Positions 54,579 to 64,000 of a DNA stretch of 64,000 nt are shown here, piece after piece (within the stretch, counting starts at the first letter, position 1; the number at the start of each line of letters is the position of its first letter). A program made the translations under genes and the position numbers. The stretch spans positions 3,001,501 through 3,065,500 of the forward strand of contig NC_135371.1 of NCBI RefSeq assembly GCF_049243985.1, in the 5' to 3' direction. Below the pieces are notes generated by a model that was given only the letters and a program-made list of their open reading frames with translations, had not been told where the DNA came from and made no database searches. Source of the DNA: Paroedura picta. Taxonomy: Eukaryota; Chordata; Lepidosauria; Squamata; Gekkonidae.

Positions 54579-55446
54579 GACTACTTGTGCACCCAGAGCA
54601 GGGATTCTCAGCAAGGGTTCCGGGGATCCCTGAGGGTCTACAAGAGCTCCCCAGGGGTTACGACGCCTTTCCCAGAAGTTCGGATGGCCGCTGATATCTA
54701 TAGATGTCACTGGGACCCCCTTCCCCTGCTGCTCTACGGGCCAAGTCTCTTTCTCCACAAGGGAAACATTAAATGATAGATCAGTTGATTAATTGACTGG
54801 CTCCCGCATCTTACTTCCGTTTCCAGGGTTCCTTGAGACCAGAAAAATGTTTCATGGGTTTCTCCATAGTCAAAAAGTTGAAAAATGCTGAGATATGCTG
54901 GTCTGAATAAATGGTATGGTCAGTCAATCCGTAAATTTACTGCACTGAGCCAGGGGCTACTGCGAATAAAAAGAAACACAGATACAAGTACCAATGAATA
55001 TTTCCCCTTGACATATCGTACAGACTCCAAATTAAAATGCAGTTAAAATACGTAACAGTCAACTGATCTTTTAGAAAAACATCTTTACAGGTTTGAATTG
55101 ACCCAATAACTAAAAAACGGAGATACAGTAAAATATTATAAAACTAAAGAGTCAAAAGGTATGTTCTCTGAAGAAAGAAATGTTGCCTAAATTTTCATAG
55201 CAGCCAAGTAATCATGACTGAGGGATTAATATCAGAAAGAAAGAAAAAACAGTTTAATAGTGGTGGATATTCAATTAAATTTTTCTCTGCCTGCTGAATA
55301 CATGAAATGGATTCCTCCCCCCCCATTTGATTTGTAGACCACCTCTCTCAGCGAACAATCTTGGGGGGGGGGGGGGGGGTTTAACAACATAAAATGGCCA
55401 GGTCTGGTAATTAAATGACTTTGGTAGCTGGGAGTATAGAATGACT
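54579..55446. other. Unassigned intergenic DNA
   Basis: AT-rich with a G homopolymer at about 55364. No gene or clear repeat. Confidence 0.35.
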
Positions 55447-55735
55447 CTGTTAAGGCTTCACAATGAGTGTAAAATTGCTGCCAGAGGATGTAGTGATGGT
55501 CACAGGAATTAACAGCTTAAAAAAGGGGATTTAGACAGATTCACGGAGAACAGGTCTGTCAGTGGGTACTAGGCGTGGTAACTGAGGGGAGCCTCCACAT
55601 TTAGAGGCAGTCAACCTCTGAGTTCTAGAGCCAGGAGGCAACACCAGGGAAGGTCTTGGCCTCTCTGCCCTGTTGTTGGCCCTCTGGTGGAACTGGCTGG
55701 CCACTGTGTATCACAAAATACTCTTTTAATTTATA
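55447..55735 (+). mobile_element. LINE 3' fragment (CR1/L2-like)
   Basis: TGCCAGAGGATGTAGTGATG through AGGAGGCAACACCAGGGAAG; same family as 2391-2795. Confidence 0.55.
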
Positions 55736-56466
55736 CCCCCTGGCTGATTAATTGGATCACGGTTTATTTCTATGACTGCCGACAAACCAGCATGAGAAAC
55801 GATGAAATACCAGCCATTTCACTGTACTGCCCTGTTTCAATATATGGAAAGAAACCAAACAGAGGATTGATCTCATCAACAGCAGAACAATCCATCAAAA
55901 CCATTGGTTCCCGGCAAAGAGGTAGTGTTCTAGCATCTTGCAGCAAATAAATTTAAGGGCATAAGAGGAGCCCTGCTGGATCCAATCAGGGATCTAGTCC
56001 AGCCTCTGAAGGACCAACAATAGAGCTCAGAGGCTGAGGCTTTTTCCTGATGTTACTTCCTAGCGCTTGGATCCAGAAGTAGAGTACAAAAGCTTAAAAG
56101 ATACTTACAAAGAAAATATATTGAAAGCCCCTATGGCTGGCTCAAGCAGACTACATGCCTACACATCAACGCATGAAGAGAGCAAAGTCCCTAATGGAGT
56201 CTGCTCCGTGCTTCAGAGCACACACACTGATCTTTTTCTTCCTGAAGAAGCCCACCTTAAAGGAATCCCGAGGATTTGTGCTTGGGGTTTTTCCATTGCA
56301 ACCTCACCTGTGACCACTTGATGCACTAGTGAGCACACAGGTGCAACTCAGCTGCTTAGCTTAACAACAGTCCTTCAAGGCTGACTTCAACAAATTACTT
56401 GCTGATTGCAATGCCAAACATCAAGCAGCCAAAATCTGCTTAAGGCCCCTGGCTTCCAGGGTCCCA
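55736..56466. other. Mostly unassigned; reverse LINE piece at 55962-56080
   Basis: GAGGAGCCCTGCTGGATCCA is the reverse LINE phrase also at 48295 and 61440. The 87-codon frame at 55687-55950 has no domain. Confidence 0.35.
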
Positions 56467-57060
56467 GCCAGTTTGGTGCAGTGGTTAGGAGTGCGGACTT
56501 CTAATCTGTTGAGCCGGGTTCAATTCTGCACTCCCCCACATGCAACCAGCTGGGTGACCTTGGGCTCCCCACGGCACTGAGAAAGCTACTCTGATTGAGC
56601 AGTAATATCAGGGCTCTCTCAGCCTCACCCACCTCACAGGGTGTCTGTTGTGGGGAGAGGAAAGGGAAGGCGACTGTAAGCCGCTTTGAGCCTCCTTCGG
56701 GTAGAGAAAAGCGGCATGTAAGAACCAACTCTTCTTCTTCTTCTTCTTCTTCTTTTCAGCCCTGGCCGCTTAGTGTAGTGATTAAGAACTAACAAGGTGT
56801 CGCATTTAAGAGCAGTGGCTTCTAATATGGTAAGCTGGGTTTGATTCCCTGCTCCTCCACATGGTGGGTGACCTTTTGCTAGTCACAGTCCTGATAGTTC
56901 TGTTCTGACCGAGCAGTCCTGTCAGAGCTCTCTCAATCTCACCTACCTCACAGGGTACCTGTTGTGAGGGGAGGGGAGGAAGGGAAGGCAATTGTAAGCT
57001 GCTTTGAGACTCTTTTGGACAGTGATAAATGAGGTATAAAAACTTTCTTCTTCTTCTTCA
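56467..57060 (+). mobile_element. Dimeric CORE-SINE
   Basis: Unit 1 (56467-56755) ends in a CTT tail. Unit 2 (56756-57060) starts with the special junction CCCTGGCCGCTTAGTGTAGT, identical to 36957. Both dimers have the same unit-1 subfamily (GTGCGGACTTCTAATCTG). Confidence 0.8.
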
Positions 57061-57377
57061 GATCAGGACTTTAAACAATTCCAGAGGGCCTGCAAAACGG
57101 AGCTGTTCTGCTCGGCCTGCAGTTGAGGCCAGGCAAGAGCCTCCTGAGATGCAGGCCTCCCCACTCAAAACCTCGTCCACCAACAGGAAACCCCCCTAAA
57201 CTCTGTCCCGTCTTCACAGGGATTGCAAAAGTGGCAACTAAGAGTGGGGTTTTTAAAAAAATATTTATGATATATTGTTTTTGTTGTTTGTTGTGAATTA
57301 TTTTTAGAATGCTGTTAACTGCCCTGAGCCAACAAGGATGGGGCAATGAACTAATAAAATAATCATTTATTTATTTA
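57061..57377 (+). mobile_element. L2-like LINE 3' end next to the gene C exon
   Basis: Non-coding repeat with GTTGAGGCCAGGCAAGAGCC and AACTGCCCTGAGCCAACAAG, ending in ATTTATTTATTTAG. Its last bases form the acceptor of the exon that follows. Confidence 0.5.
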
Positions 57378-57378
57378 G

Positions 57379-58157
57379 ATGTGTGGCACGCAAGTGGGAA
57401 AGGTGGGCGAGGCAATCTCCAAGAAATCCCGGACCAAGCAGAATCCCACTGGCCGTCTCCAAGAGGAGCAAAGGAAATCCTGTCCCAGGACCAAGAACTG
57501 GCTGAAACCTCCAAGACTCTTCATGGGCAGAAGATGCCTCAAGAAAACCAGCTCAGAAACATCCCAGGAAAACCCACGTCTGGTGGGGCATGCAAGGCAA
57601 TCCTAGCCGATACATCGCTTTTACCTAAGCCACAGACTTCCCCTGTGATTGGAACCGCCGTAAAACTGAACTCAGATGGGGAGACGCCGCACCAGTGTAC
57701 TGAGTGCGGAAAATGCTTTGGGCGCAAGAAGCACCTGATTGTCCACCGGAAGACCCACCTCGGGAACACCCTCTACGACTGCCCAGCCTGCGAGAAACGT
57801 TTTGCTTGGATATCGGACCTTACCCGCCACCAGCGAATCCACACCGGGGAGAAACCCTACACCTGTCCGTTGTGCGGCAGGCAATTCAGTTCCCACTCCA
57901 GCCTCATTAATCATCGGAAAACCCACGGGGGCGAAAGACCGTTCCTGTGCCCGGACTGCGGGAAAAGGTTTGTCTGCAAGTCCCATCTCACGAGGCACCA
58001 ACGAGTCCACCTAGACAGGAAATCGTACGCCTGCTCCGAATGTGGCAGAAGCTTCTGTCAGCTCTCGCTTCTCATCCTCCATAAAAGCACGCATGCCGAC
58101 GAGAACCTCCTTGCACAGCCCCTGGAGACACTGGACTTTCCGCCTGATCCTCTGTAA
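57379..58157 (+). CDS. C2H2 zinc-finger terminal exon (gene C)
   Basis: An open frame after the acceptor TTTATTTATTTAG, with a phase (one base carried in) equal to the last exons of genes A and B. Read in that phase it has about 105 residues without a domain, then five canonical C2H2 fingers (residues about 106-126, 134-154, 162-182, 190-210, 218-238), with linkers HTGEKPY and HGGERPF in the middle and odd linkers elsewhere. The stop is TAA at 58155-58157. AATAAA occurs at 58256 and 58268. No SCAN or KRAB exon is visible in the 5.3 kb upstream. It may be an alternative last exon of gene B, a gene whose 5' exons I cannot see, or a short gene from the in-frame ATG at 57534 (207 aa). Likely a nuclear DNA-binding protein. 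Confidence 0.7.
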
Positions 58158-58249
58158 TACGTCAACATGGTGCATGGTGCTCCTCTCGACTGGTTGTGGT
58201 TTTTGTGACAGCTACGAGATGGCCGGGCCAAGAGGGGCAGTCCTATAAA

Positions 58250-58275
58250 TTCAATAATAAATATAATAATAAATT
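58250..58275 (+). terminator. Polyadenylation signals of gene C
   Basis: AATAAA at 58256-58261 and again at 58268-58273, about 100 bp after the stop. Confidence 0.55.
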
Positions 58276-59020
58276 ATCTTCCCCTTCAGGGCCAAACTAC
58301 ACGCTTGGGTTTGTAAAGAGCTGCGTCCAGGTTCTCCTTACCCCTCTTGGGTTGCCCTCAGCCACACGGCAGAATCAAGGAATGACTTTTAAAGAATAAA
58401 GAAGAACCCAAACAAGCTTGGGATTCCTCCAAAGGAGGGGGGGCCCTTCTGACTCCCCACCCCCCAATCATTTTCCCACACCAAAACAGCTTTGCAGGGG
58501 TGAAGAGTTGGGTCCCCGTTTTTGCTGCTCTACGTGCATAGGATGCTCCATGTTGGAAGAGCAAAAGTGGGGAAATAATTCCCTCAAAAAACTGTTTCTG
58601 TGTGGGAGAACTGGGGGTGGGGTGGGCAGGAGCCCCCTTCCACCCACTCTGGCTGTGTCCCCAGCTCATTTGGACTCTTTTATTTAAAAAAAAAATAGCC
58701 ATTCCCCACATGTACTTTATGGGTGTGGAAAATCTGGACCCAACTCTTTAAACCCACAAGATGTGTAATTTTGCCCTCACAGGGCAAGATCTCAATGGAA
58801 ATGTGTGTGTTCTTATTCCAGCTCTTTGCTGACCCTGCCTGTCTTTGGGTCACCTGCCTGTTTGATGCCTTCATTTCTCAATTAGGTCTGTAATTCGTCC
58901 TGGTTTCAGCGCCACCTTGGTTCTGCTTGGCCCCTGCAGTACTGCCCATCTTGCTGTTTCTCTGGGAAAGATATAGCCGCAGTTGCCTAAATATTAAAAA
59001 TATATACAAATATCCCTGAC
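58276..59020. other. Unassigned intergenic DNA
   Basis: No repeat or gene recognised. Confidence 0.35.
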
Positions 59021-59021
59021 T

Positions 59022-59440
59022 AAGCCAGCTTGGTGTAGTAGTGGTTAGGAGTGCAGACTTGTAATCGGACGAGCAGGGTTTGATTCCCCGCTCCCCCACG
59101 TGCAGCCAGCTGGGTGACCTTGGGATAGTCACAGTCCTGATAAAGCTGTTCTGACTGAGCTGTAATCTCAGGGCTCTCTCAGCCTCCCCTCCCTCACAGG
59201 GTGTCTGTGGTGGGGAGAGGAAAGGGAAGGCGAATGGAAGCCGCTTTGAGACTCCTCCAGGTAGAGAAAAGCGGCATATAAGAACCAACTCTTTTTCTTC
59301 AGTAATCTCAGGGCTCTCTCAGCCTTCCCCTCCCTCACAGGGTGTCTGTTGTGGGGAGAGGAAAGGGAAGGTAATTGGAAGCCGCTTTGAGACTCCTCCG
59401 GGTAGAGAAAAGCAGCATAGAAGGACCAACTCTTCTTCTA
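59022..59440 (+). mobile_element. CORE-SINE with duplicated 3' half
   Basis: A full SINE ends at about 59300. Then 140 bp of core plus tail (from GTAATCTCAGGGCTCTCTCA) are repeated at 59302-59437 with about 6 per cent difference. Confidence 0.8.
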
Positions 59441-60155
59441 AATTGATGTAACTTAATGCAAAGCCACCCACCATAAGAAGATATTCAGACTGAAGCATAT
59501 TGAACAAACTTTTCCAATTCTTATACATAGTTAACAAAGCAATCCGACAAAACACGGTCATATCTTATACAATGTTAAAAAGGCAGCTCAGGGGCTAGAT
59601 AAGCTGGGTCTATGGTCATTCCCCGATTTGGGCTGCCTTTTTCGTTTCCAATTATGTTGGAAAAGGAGCAGAATATTTCTGCAGGGTCAAGGCTCAATGT
59701 GGACATGCGTCCCTCAAATGCGCTATTGATCTCAAACAGGGATTCAGGCCTTACTGACGAACAAGAAGTCTAAATGTTTGCATTCTGAATGACCTTCTCC
59801 TCCCCAGTTTTCTTCTTTTCCTTGTTTGCGTTGTCTACCTCTGAGACCTCTGCTTATTTCTGGCCTCTCAGTGTTTCTGGCAGCTTCCATCCCTTCCTTG
59901 CTTCAAACTTGTATTGTGAAATGTTGTTGGTCTGGGACTTAAAGCTGACACCCATCTCCAAAACGGGCAAAATATAATCCACTTGAAATTTTAAGACTTG
60001 AAAAGTGAACGGTAAGTTCCCTGGGAGGGGAAATCTATCCTTTTGGTTTATGATGCTTCGTACGACACTGTGAAAAAGGGTGATAACTGTATAAATCAAC
60101 TGTAATAATAATAAATTGTTGCTTTTTCTCATTTGCGTCTTTGGTCGTGGGCACT
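59441..60155. other. Unassigned intergenic DNA
   Basis: A 115-codon minus-strand frame at 59854-60201 has no domain; it may be a retroelement piece. Confidence 0.3.
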
Positions 60156-60159
60156 CACT

Positions 60160-60610
60160 GAAATAAATGATATCTGGAACAGATAAAAGGAAGAACGTCA
60201 CTCAAGGAGTCATGAACACGTGGAATTCCCTGCTGCAGGAAGTGGCGGCCGCTAAAAGCGTAGACCAGGGGTAGTCAAACTGCGGCCCTCCAGATGTCCA
60301 TGGACTACAATTCCCAGGAGCCCCTGCCAGCATTTGCTGGCAGGGGCTTCTGGGAATTGTGGTCCATGGACATCTGGAGGGCCGCAGTTTGACTACCCCT
60401 GGCGTAGACAATTCCAAGAAGGGATTGGATGAATCTATGGAACAGAGACCCTCCTCTGTGGCTGTAAATCCCAAGGTCTAGATGGAACATTTTGTCCGGG
60501 GCACTGCTGGTGGAGACCTCCTGACAGCACCTGTTTTAGGCCACTGTGTGACACAGAGTGATGGATGGGCCCCTGGCCTGATCCCACAGGGCTTCTCTTA
60601 TGCTCTCATG
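60160..60610 (+). mobile_element. LINE 3' fragment with a nested palindromic MITE
   Basis: GGAATTCCCTGCTGCAGGAA before the MITE and GGCCTGATCCCACAGGGCTT after it; family of 2391-2795. Confidence 0.6.
60266..60401. mobile_element. Palindromic hAT-type MITE
   Basis: Full palindrome with the exact target duplication GCGTAGAC (60258-60265 and 60402-60409), inserted in the LINE piece. Confidence 0.93.
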
Positions 60611-61425
60611 TTTTTATGATTCTCAGAGCAGAAGACCACTGAGAATGGCAGCTTTAGACTTCAAGGGCCATTGCTACTGTGTTAAGTTTGATCGTACAAA
60701 GAAAAAAAAATCATTTAACTGTGTTTCTGTCGTATTTGCCGGTTCATATTCCAGCCAGCCCCACAGAACCTACGAGCGCTAGAGGTTATATATATATATA
60801 TACACGCACACGGATTAAATTCAATTTTTTTTATTTCAGCATGGAAAAAAAAACAGATTTCCTTCCGCTCAAGGGCACCTGTCTCAACCAAACAAAATGA
60901 CTTCCCTGTTTGACAGAACGCAGTCCAACAGCAGCTGGCCGAATGGAGAGAGTTGCAGAATATTGCTGCGGTATTTAAAAACACACACACACAAAAAATA
61001 TATCCCAAGACTGAACAGGGACAGGTGACAAGCCCAGTCCCCGGGGGAAGTGAGGCTACAAAGAGGGCACTAATTCCTTCCATTTAAATGCGGGCATTCC
61101 CAGGTCGAAAAACCCTCTCGTGAGGATGGCCACAGGCCTCAGATCCAACTGCTCAGCCTCACTGGCGTACTAAAACAACAGTCAGAGAACCACCGGGGCC
61201 GGGCCTTTTGGCCACACGCCCCTGCCACACTAGAACTTCGCACTTGGACAGTGTTTTCAAGGTCTGGATGTCAAGGGAGGAGATGGAAGGATATTGGCTT
61301 CTGACAAAAGACCCAGAGAACTTAACAGGACTTAGTAACTGGCATCTCTCAAAAAAAATAAATGTTTTTCTTAACAACATATCCCCATCTTTGAACTGCA
61401 GACAAACTCTCCCACCCCCTTTTTG
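60611..61425 (-). other. Possible far 3' UTR of gene D; AATAAA on the minus strand at 60830-60835
   Basis: On the minus strand an AATAAA lies in an A-rich context at 60835-60830. If used, gene D would have a 3' UTR of about 2.4 kb. A short TA run lies at 60788-60802. Otherwise nothing. Confidence 0.25.
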
Positions 61426-61429
61426 AATG

Positions 61430-61592
61430 GAAAGAAAGAAAGAGCCCTGCTGGGTCAGGCCACTGGCCCACTTAGTCCAGCCTCCTGTCTCACTCAGTGG
61501 CCAACCAGTTCCTCTAGATCAGGGGTAGTCAAACTGCGGCCTTCCAGATGTCCATGGACTACAATTCCCAGAAGCCCCTGCCAGCAAATGCG
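61430..61592. mobile_element. Reverse LINE piece and truncated palindromic MITE
   Basis: GAGCCCTGCTGGGTCAGGCC at 61440; a single MITE arm CAGGGGTAGTCAAACTG at 61521-61592. Confidence 0.7.
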
Positions 61593-61935
61593 GCAACTGA
61601 TAAAAATGTGGAATTTTAGGGCCACAGGCCACAGCTTGGAAAAGGGGATGAGATAGATTCATGGAGGATTAGTCTACCCATGGTTCACTTGCCTTAGTGA
61701 CTGAGGAGAACCTCCATATTGCGAGGCCCTAATCCTCTGAACCCCATAGAATTCCTTTCTGGCTACCGCTGACTCATCTCTCGTACTAAAACAGCCATCT
61801 GCCTACCCTATTGCCAGAGCCAGGAGGCAAACACAGGGGAGGCCTCTATTCCCTGTTGTTGGCTGTTCAGGGGAGCCGACTGGCCACTGGGTAGACAGGA
61901 TGCTGGACTACAGGTCTGATCCAGCAGGGTTCTGG
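61593..61935 (+). mobile_element. LINE 3' fragment carrying a 71-bp insert
   Basis: Family of 2391-2795 (AGATAGATTCATGGAGGATT, GCCAGGAGGCAAACACAGGG, GCTGGACTACAGGTCTGATC). Between them 61748-61818 is foreign to the family and repeats 62310-62381. Confidence 0.6.
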
Positions 61936-62140
61936 TTAGGCCTGGATGGCCTAGGCTGGCCCAAGGCCATCAGATCTTAGATGCTAAGCAGGGTTGGACC
62001 TGGTCATTCCTTGGCTGGGGACACCGTCAAGGAAATCCAGAGTTTCTAAGTGGAAGAAGGCAGCCGCTAACCAGCTTGTTTGGCCTTGTGCCTTGATAAC
62101 CCTACGGGGGTCACCGTAAATCAGCGGCAACATGACAACC
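61936..62140 (+). mobile_element. 5S-derived SINE
   Basis: GCCATCAGATCTTAGATGCT, AAGCAGGGTTGGACCTGGTC and tail GGGGGTCACCGTAAATCAGC, the latter like the Bov-B-type tail of reptile SINEs. Confidence 0.65.
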
Positions 62141-63280
62141 AAAACATTTTAAAAGAATAAGAGTCTCTCCTCCCGTCCCCGGCTTGGGAAGAGCACCTTC
62201 CCAAACGCAACCTCCTACTCCGACCATCGGACTAAAGTGGTACAGTCCGAAGAACGTGTGGCCATCTGATTTTCTGCGCTGGTGCTTGGCTCATAAAGAG
62301 ACCCCCCGCAGAATTCCTTTCTGGCTACCGCTGACTCATCTTGCGTACTAAAACAGCCATCTGCCCTACCCTATTGTCAGAAACTTTGGGACTCTGGCAA
62401 CCTTCCAGAACTTCAAGAGTAGAAGCAGGGTTTGTGAAACCGAAAATTCAGTCTGCTCCCCTTCACATTTCGTTGTTCTGGGAGGGAGGGGGGGTTCAGT
62501 AATACCCCCCCCCTCCGGCATCCCAAGTCCACTGGTGGCTTCTTTGTGGAGGTAAATCTCCTTTTCCGTCTTCTTTCAGAGAGGGAATGAGAACTCTTGG
62601 CAGCTTATAGGCAGCCCAGAAATAGCTGGGTCCCCCTCGCCCCCCCCAAAAAATAACCCCCTAAAACTAAATCAAAACCCCCAAATTTCTTTGTACGCTT
62701 CAAAGGATGGCTTCTCTTTTGCTTTGCTCAGCCAGCACAAGTCTTGGGGAATAACTTCTAGAAAGGAGGGAACATTGCTGCAGAGTCACAAAGCTACCGT
62801 GGGCGAGAGACCCCCTCGATCCCCCTGAAACGCATCTCCATTTGGACCGACTAGCAACGATCCCTGTTCCTAAGGCAGTCGAAAAAGAGGAAGAGCCAAC
62901 TTAGGGTGGGCTGACTCAAGCTGTGGCCCTCCGTTTGCAAGACCTGAGCAAGGAGGTCAACAGTGGTGGTGGTGGTGGTGGGGGGGTGTTGGACGTCATT
63001 TGTTCACGGGGGTCACTGTAAGTCGGATGCGACTGGGCAGCACATGAACACACGTGAGCATCTCCCTTTGGCCTGGCCGGCAACATCCCCGTTTCCTTTT
63101 TAAGGGGTTGCTCTACTCCGGGAAAAGATGCAGCTGGTTTTCCGTGCATGCCGGAAGCACCCCGCCCCGATGAACTAAGGGGGACCACTGTAAAAGTACC
63201 AAGCCTTCTTAGGAAACGAAGGAGGGGAGGGGACGGTGAAGGACTACGTTGGCCTACGGAAGTTCGCCCGGGGTCTGTGT
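62141..63280 (-). other. Probable 3' UTR of gene D; includes a SINE tail at 62930-63060
   Basis: The sequence beyond the stop of gene D has no further fingers. GGGGGTCACTGTAAGTCGGA at about 63008 is a Bov-B-type SINE tail. The frame at 62916-63950 is a shadow of the finger repeats. Confidence 0.4.

Positions 63281-64000
<720 letters not shown>

Noticed and set aside
1389-60401. Regularly recurring palindromic repeats as a CRISPR-like array
   Set aside because: Copies are dispersed by kilobases, each has its own 8-bp target duplication, and the genome is vertebrate.

Overview
The window reads as vertebrate chromosomal DNA, most likely from a squamate reptile (lizard or snake). It holds multi-exon SCAN/C2H2 zinc-finger genes with clean GT-AG junctions in an intergenic space packed with tRNA-derived CORE-SINEs, 5S-derived SINEs, CR1 and L2-like LINE tails, hAT- and Harbinger-type DNA elements and a few LTR fossils. 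Nothing looks bacterial or plasmid-like. The organism call rests on repeat flavour and is an inference.

Genes. The window spans part of a SCAN/C2H2 zinc-finger cluster. A decayed SCAN-zinc-finger copy lies at 6227-8640 (+), possibly with its CpG-bearing first exon at about 1670-1750. Two tandem, apparently intact paralogues follow: gene A (37782-41901, three exons, 487 aa) and gene B (47270-51918, three exons, 512 aa). Both have the same exon phases (0, then 1), and both keep a conserved block before the SCAN domain that resembles the N-terminal half of the retroelement capsid from which SCAN is believed to derive. A C2H2 terminal exon without SCAN (gene C, 57379-58157, +) and the 3' end of an eight-plus-finger gene on the other strand (gene D, 63281-64000, -) complete the set. 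These proteins are expected to be nuclear DNA-binding regulators, with SCAN acting in dimerisation.

Mobile DNA. The most striking element is a PIF/Harbinger transposon at 28234-33513 that looks complete. It has a two-exon DDE transposase (424 aa, catalytic triad present) and a convergent four-exon Myb/SANT-like partner (379 aa), all exon phases agree, both ends carry matching terminal inverted repeats, and the right end holds about 220-bp tandem repeats. A truncated relative sits just to its left, separated by a piece of LINE-1. Non-autonomous Harbinger-like elements occur at 11757-12844, 24290-24599 and 50581-51115; the first two abut or interrupt Ty1/copia fossils.

A near-perfect palindromic hAT-type MITE of about 136 bp occurs 13 times full length plus two truncated copies; 11 of the full-length copies have an exact 8-bp target duplication. 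A second short MITE family (ends like GGTTGCCA) is scattered throughout. A tandem array of LTR-like repeats with acyl-CoA-dehydrogenase-like (ACADVL-type) segments lies at 19323-21988. The remaining intergenic DNA is SINE, LINE and simple-repeat sequence or unassigned.
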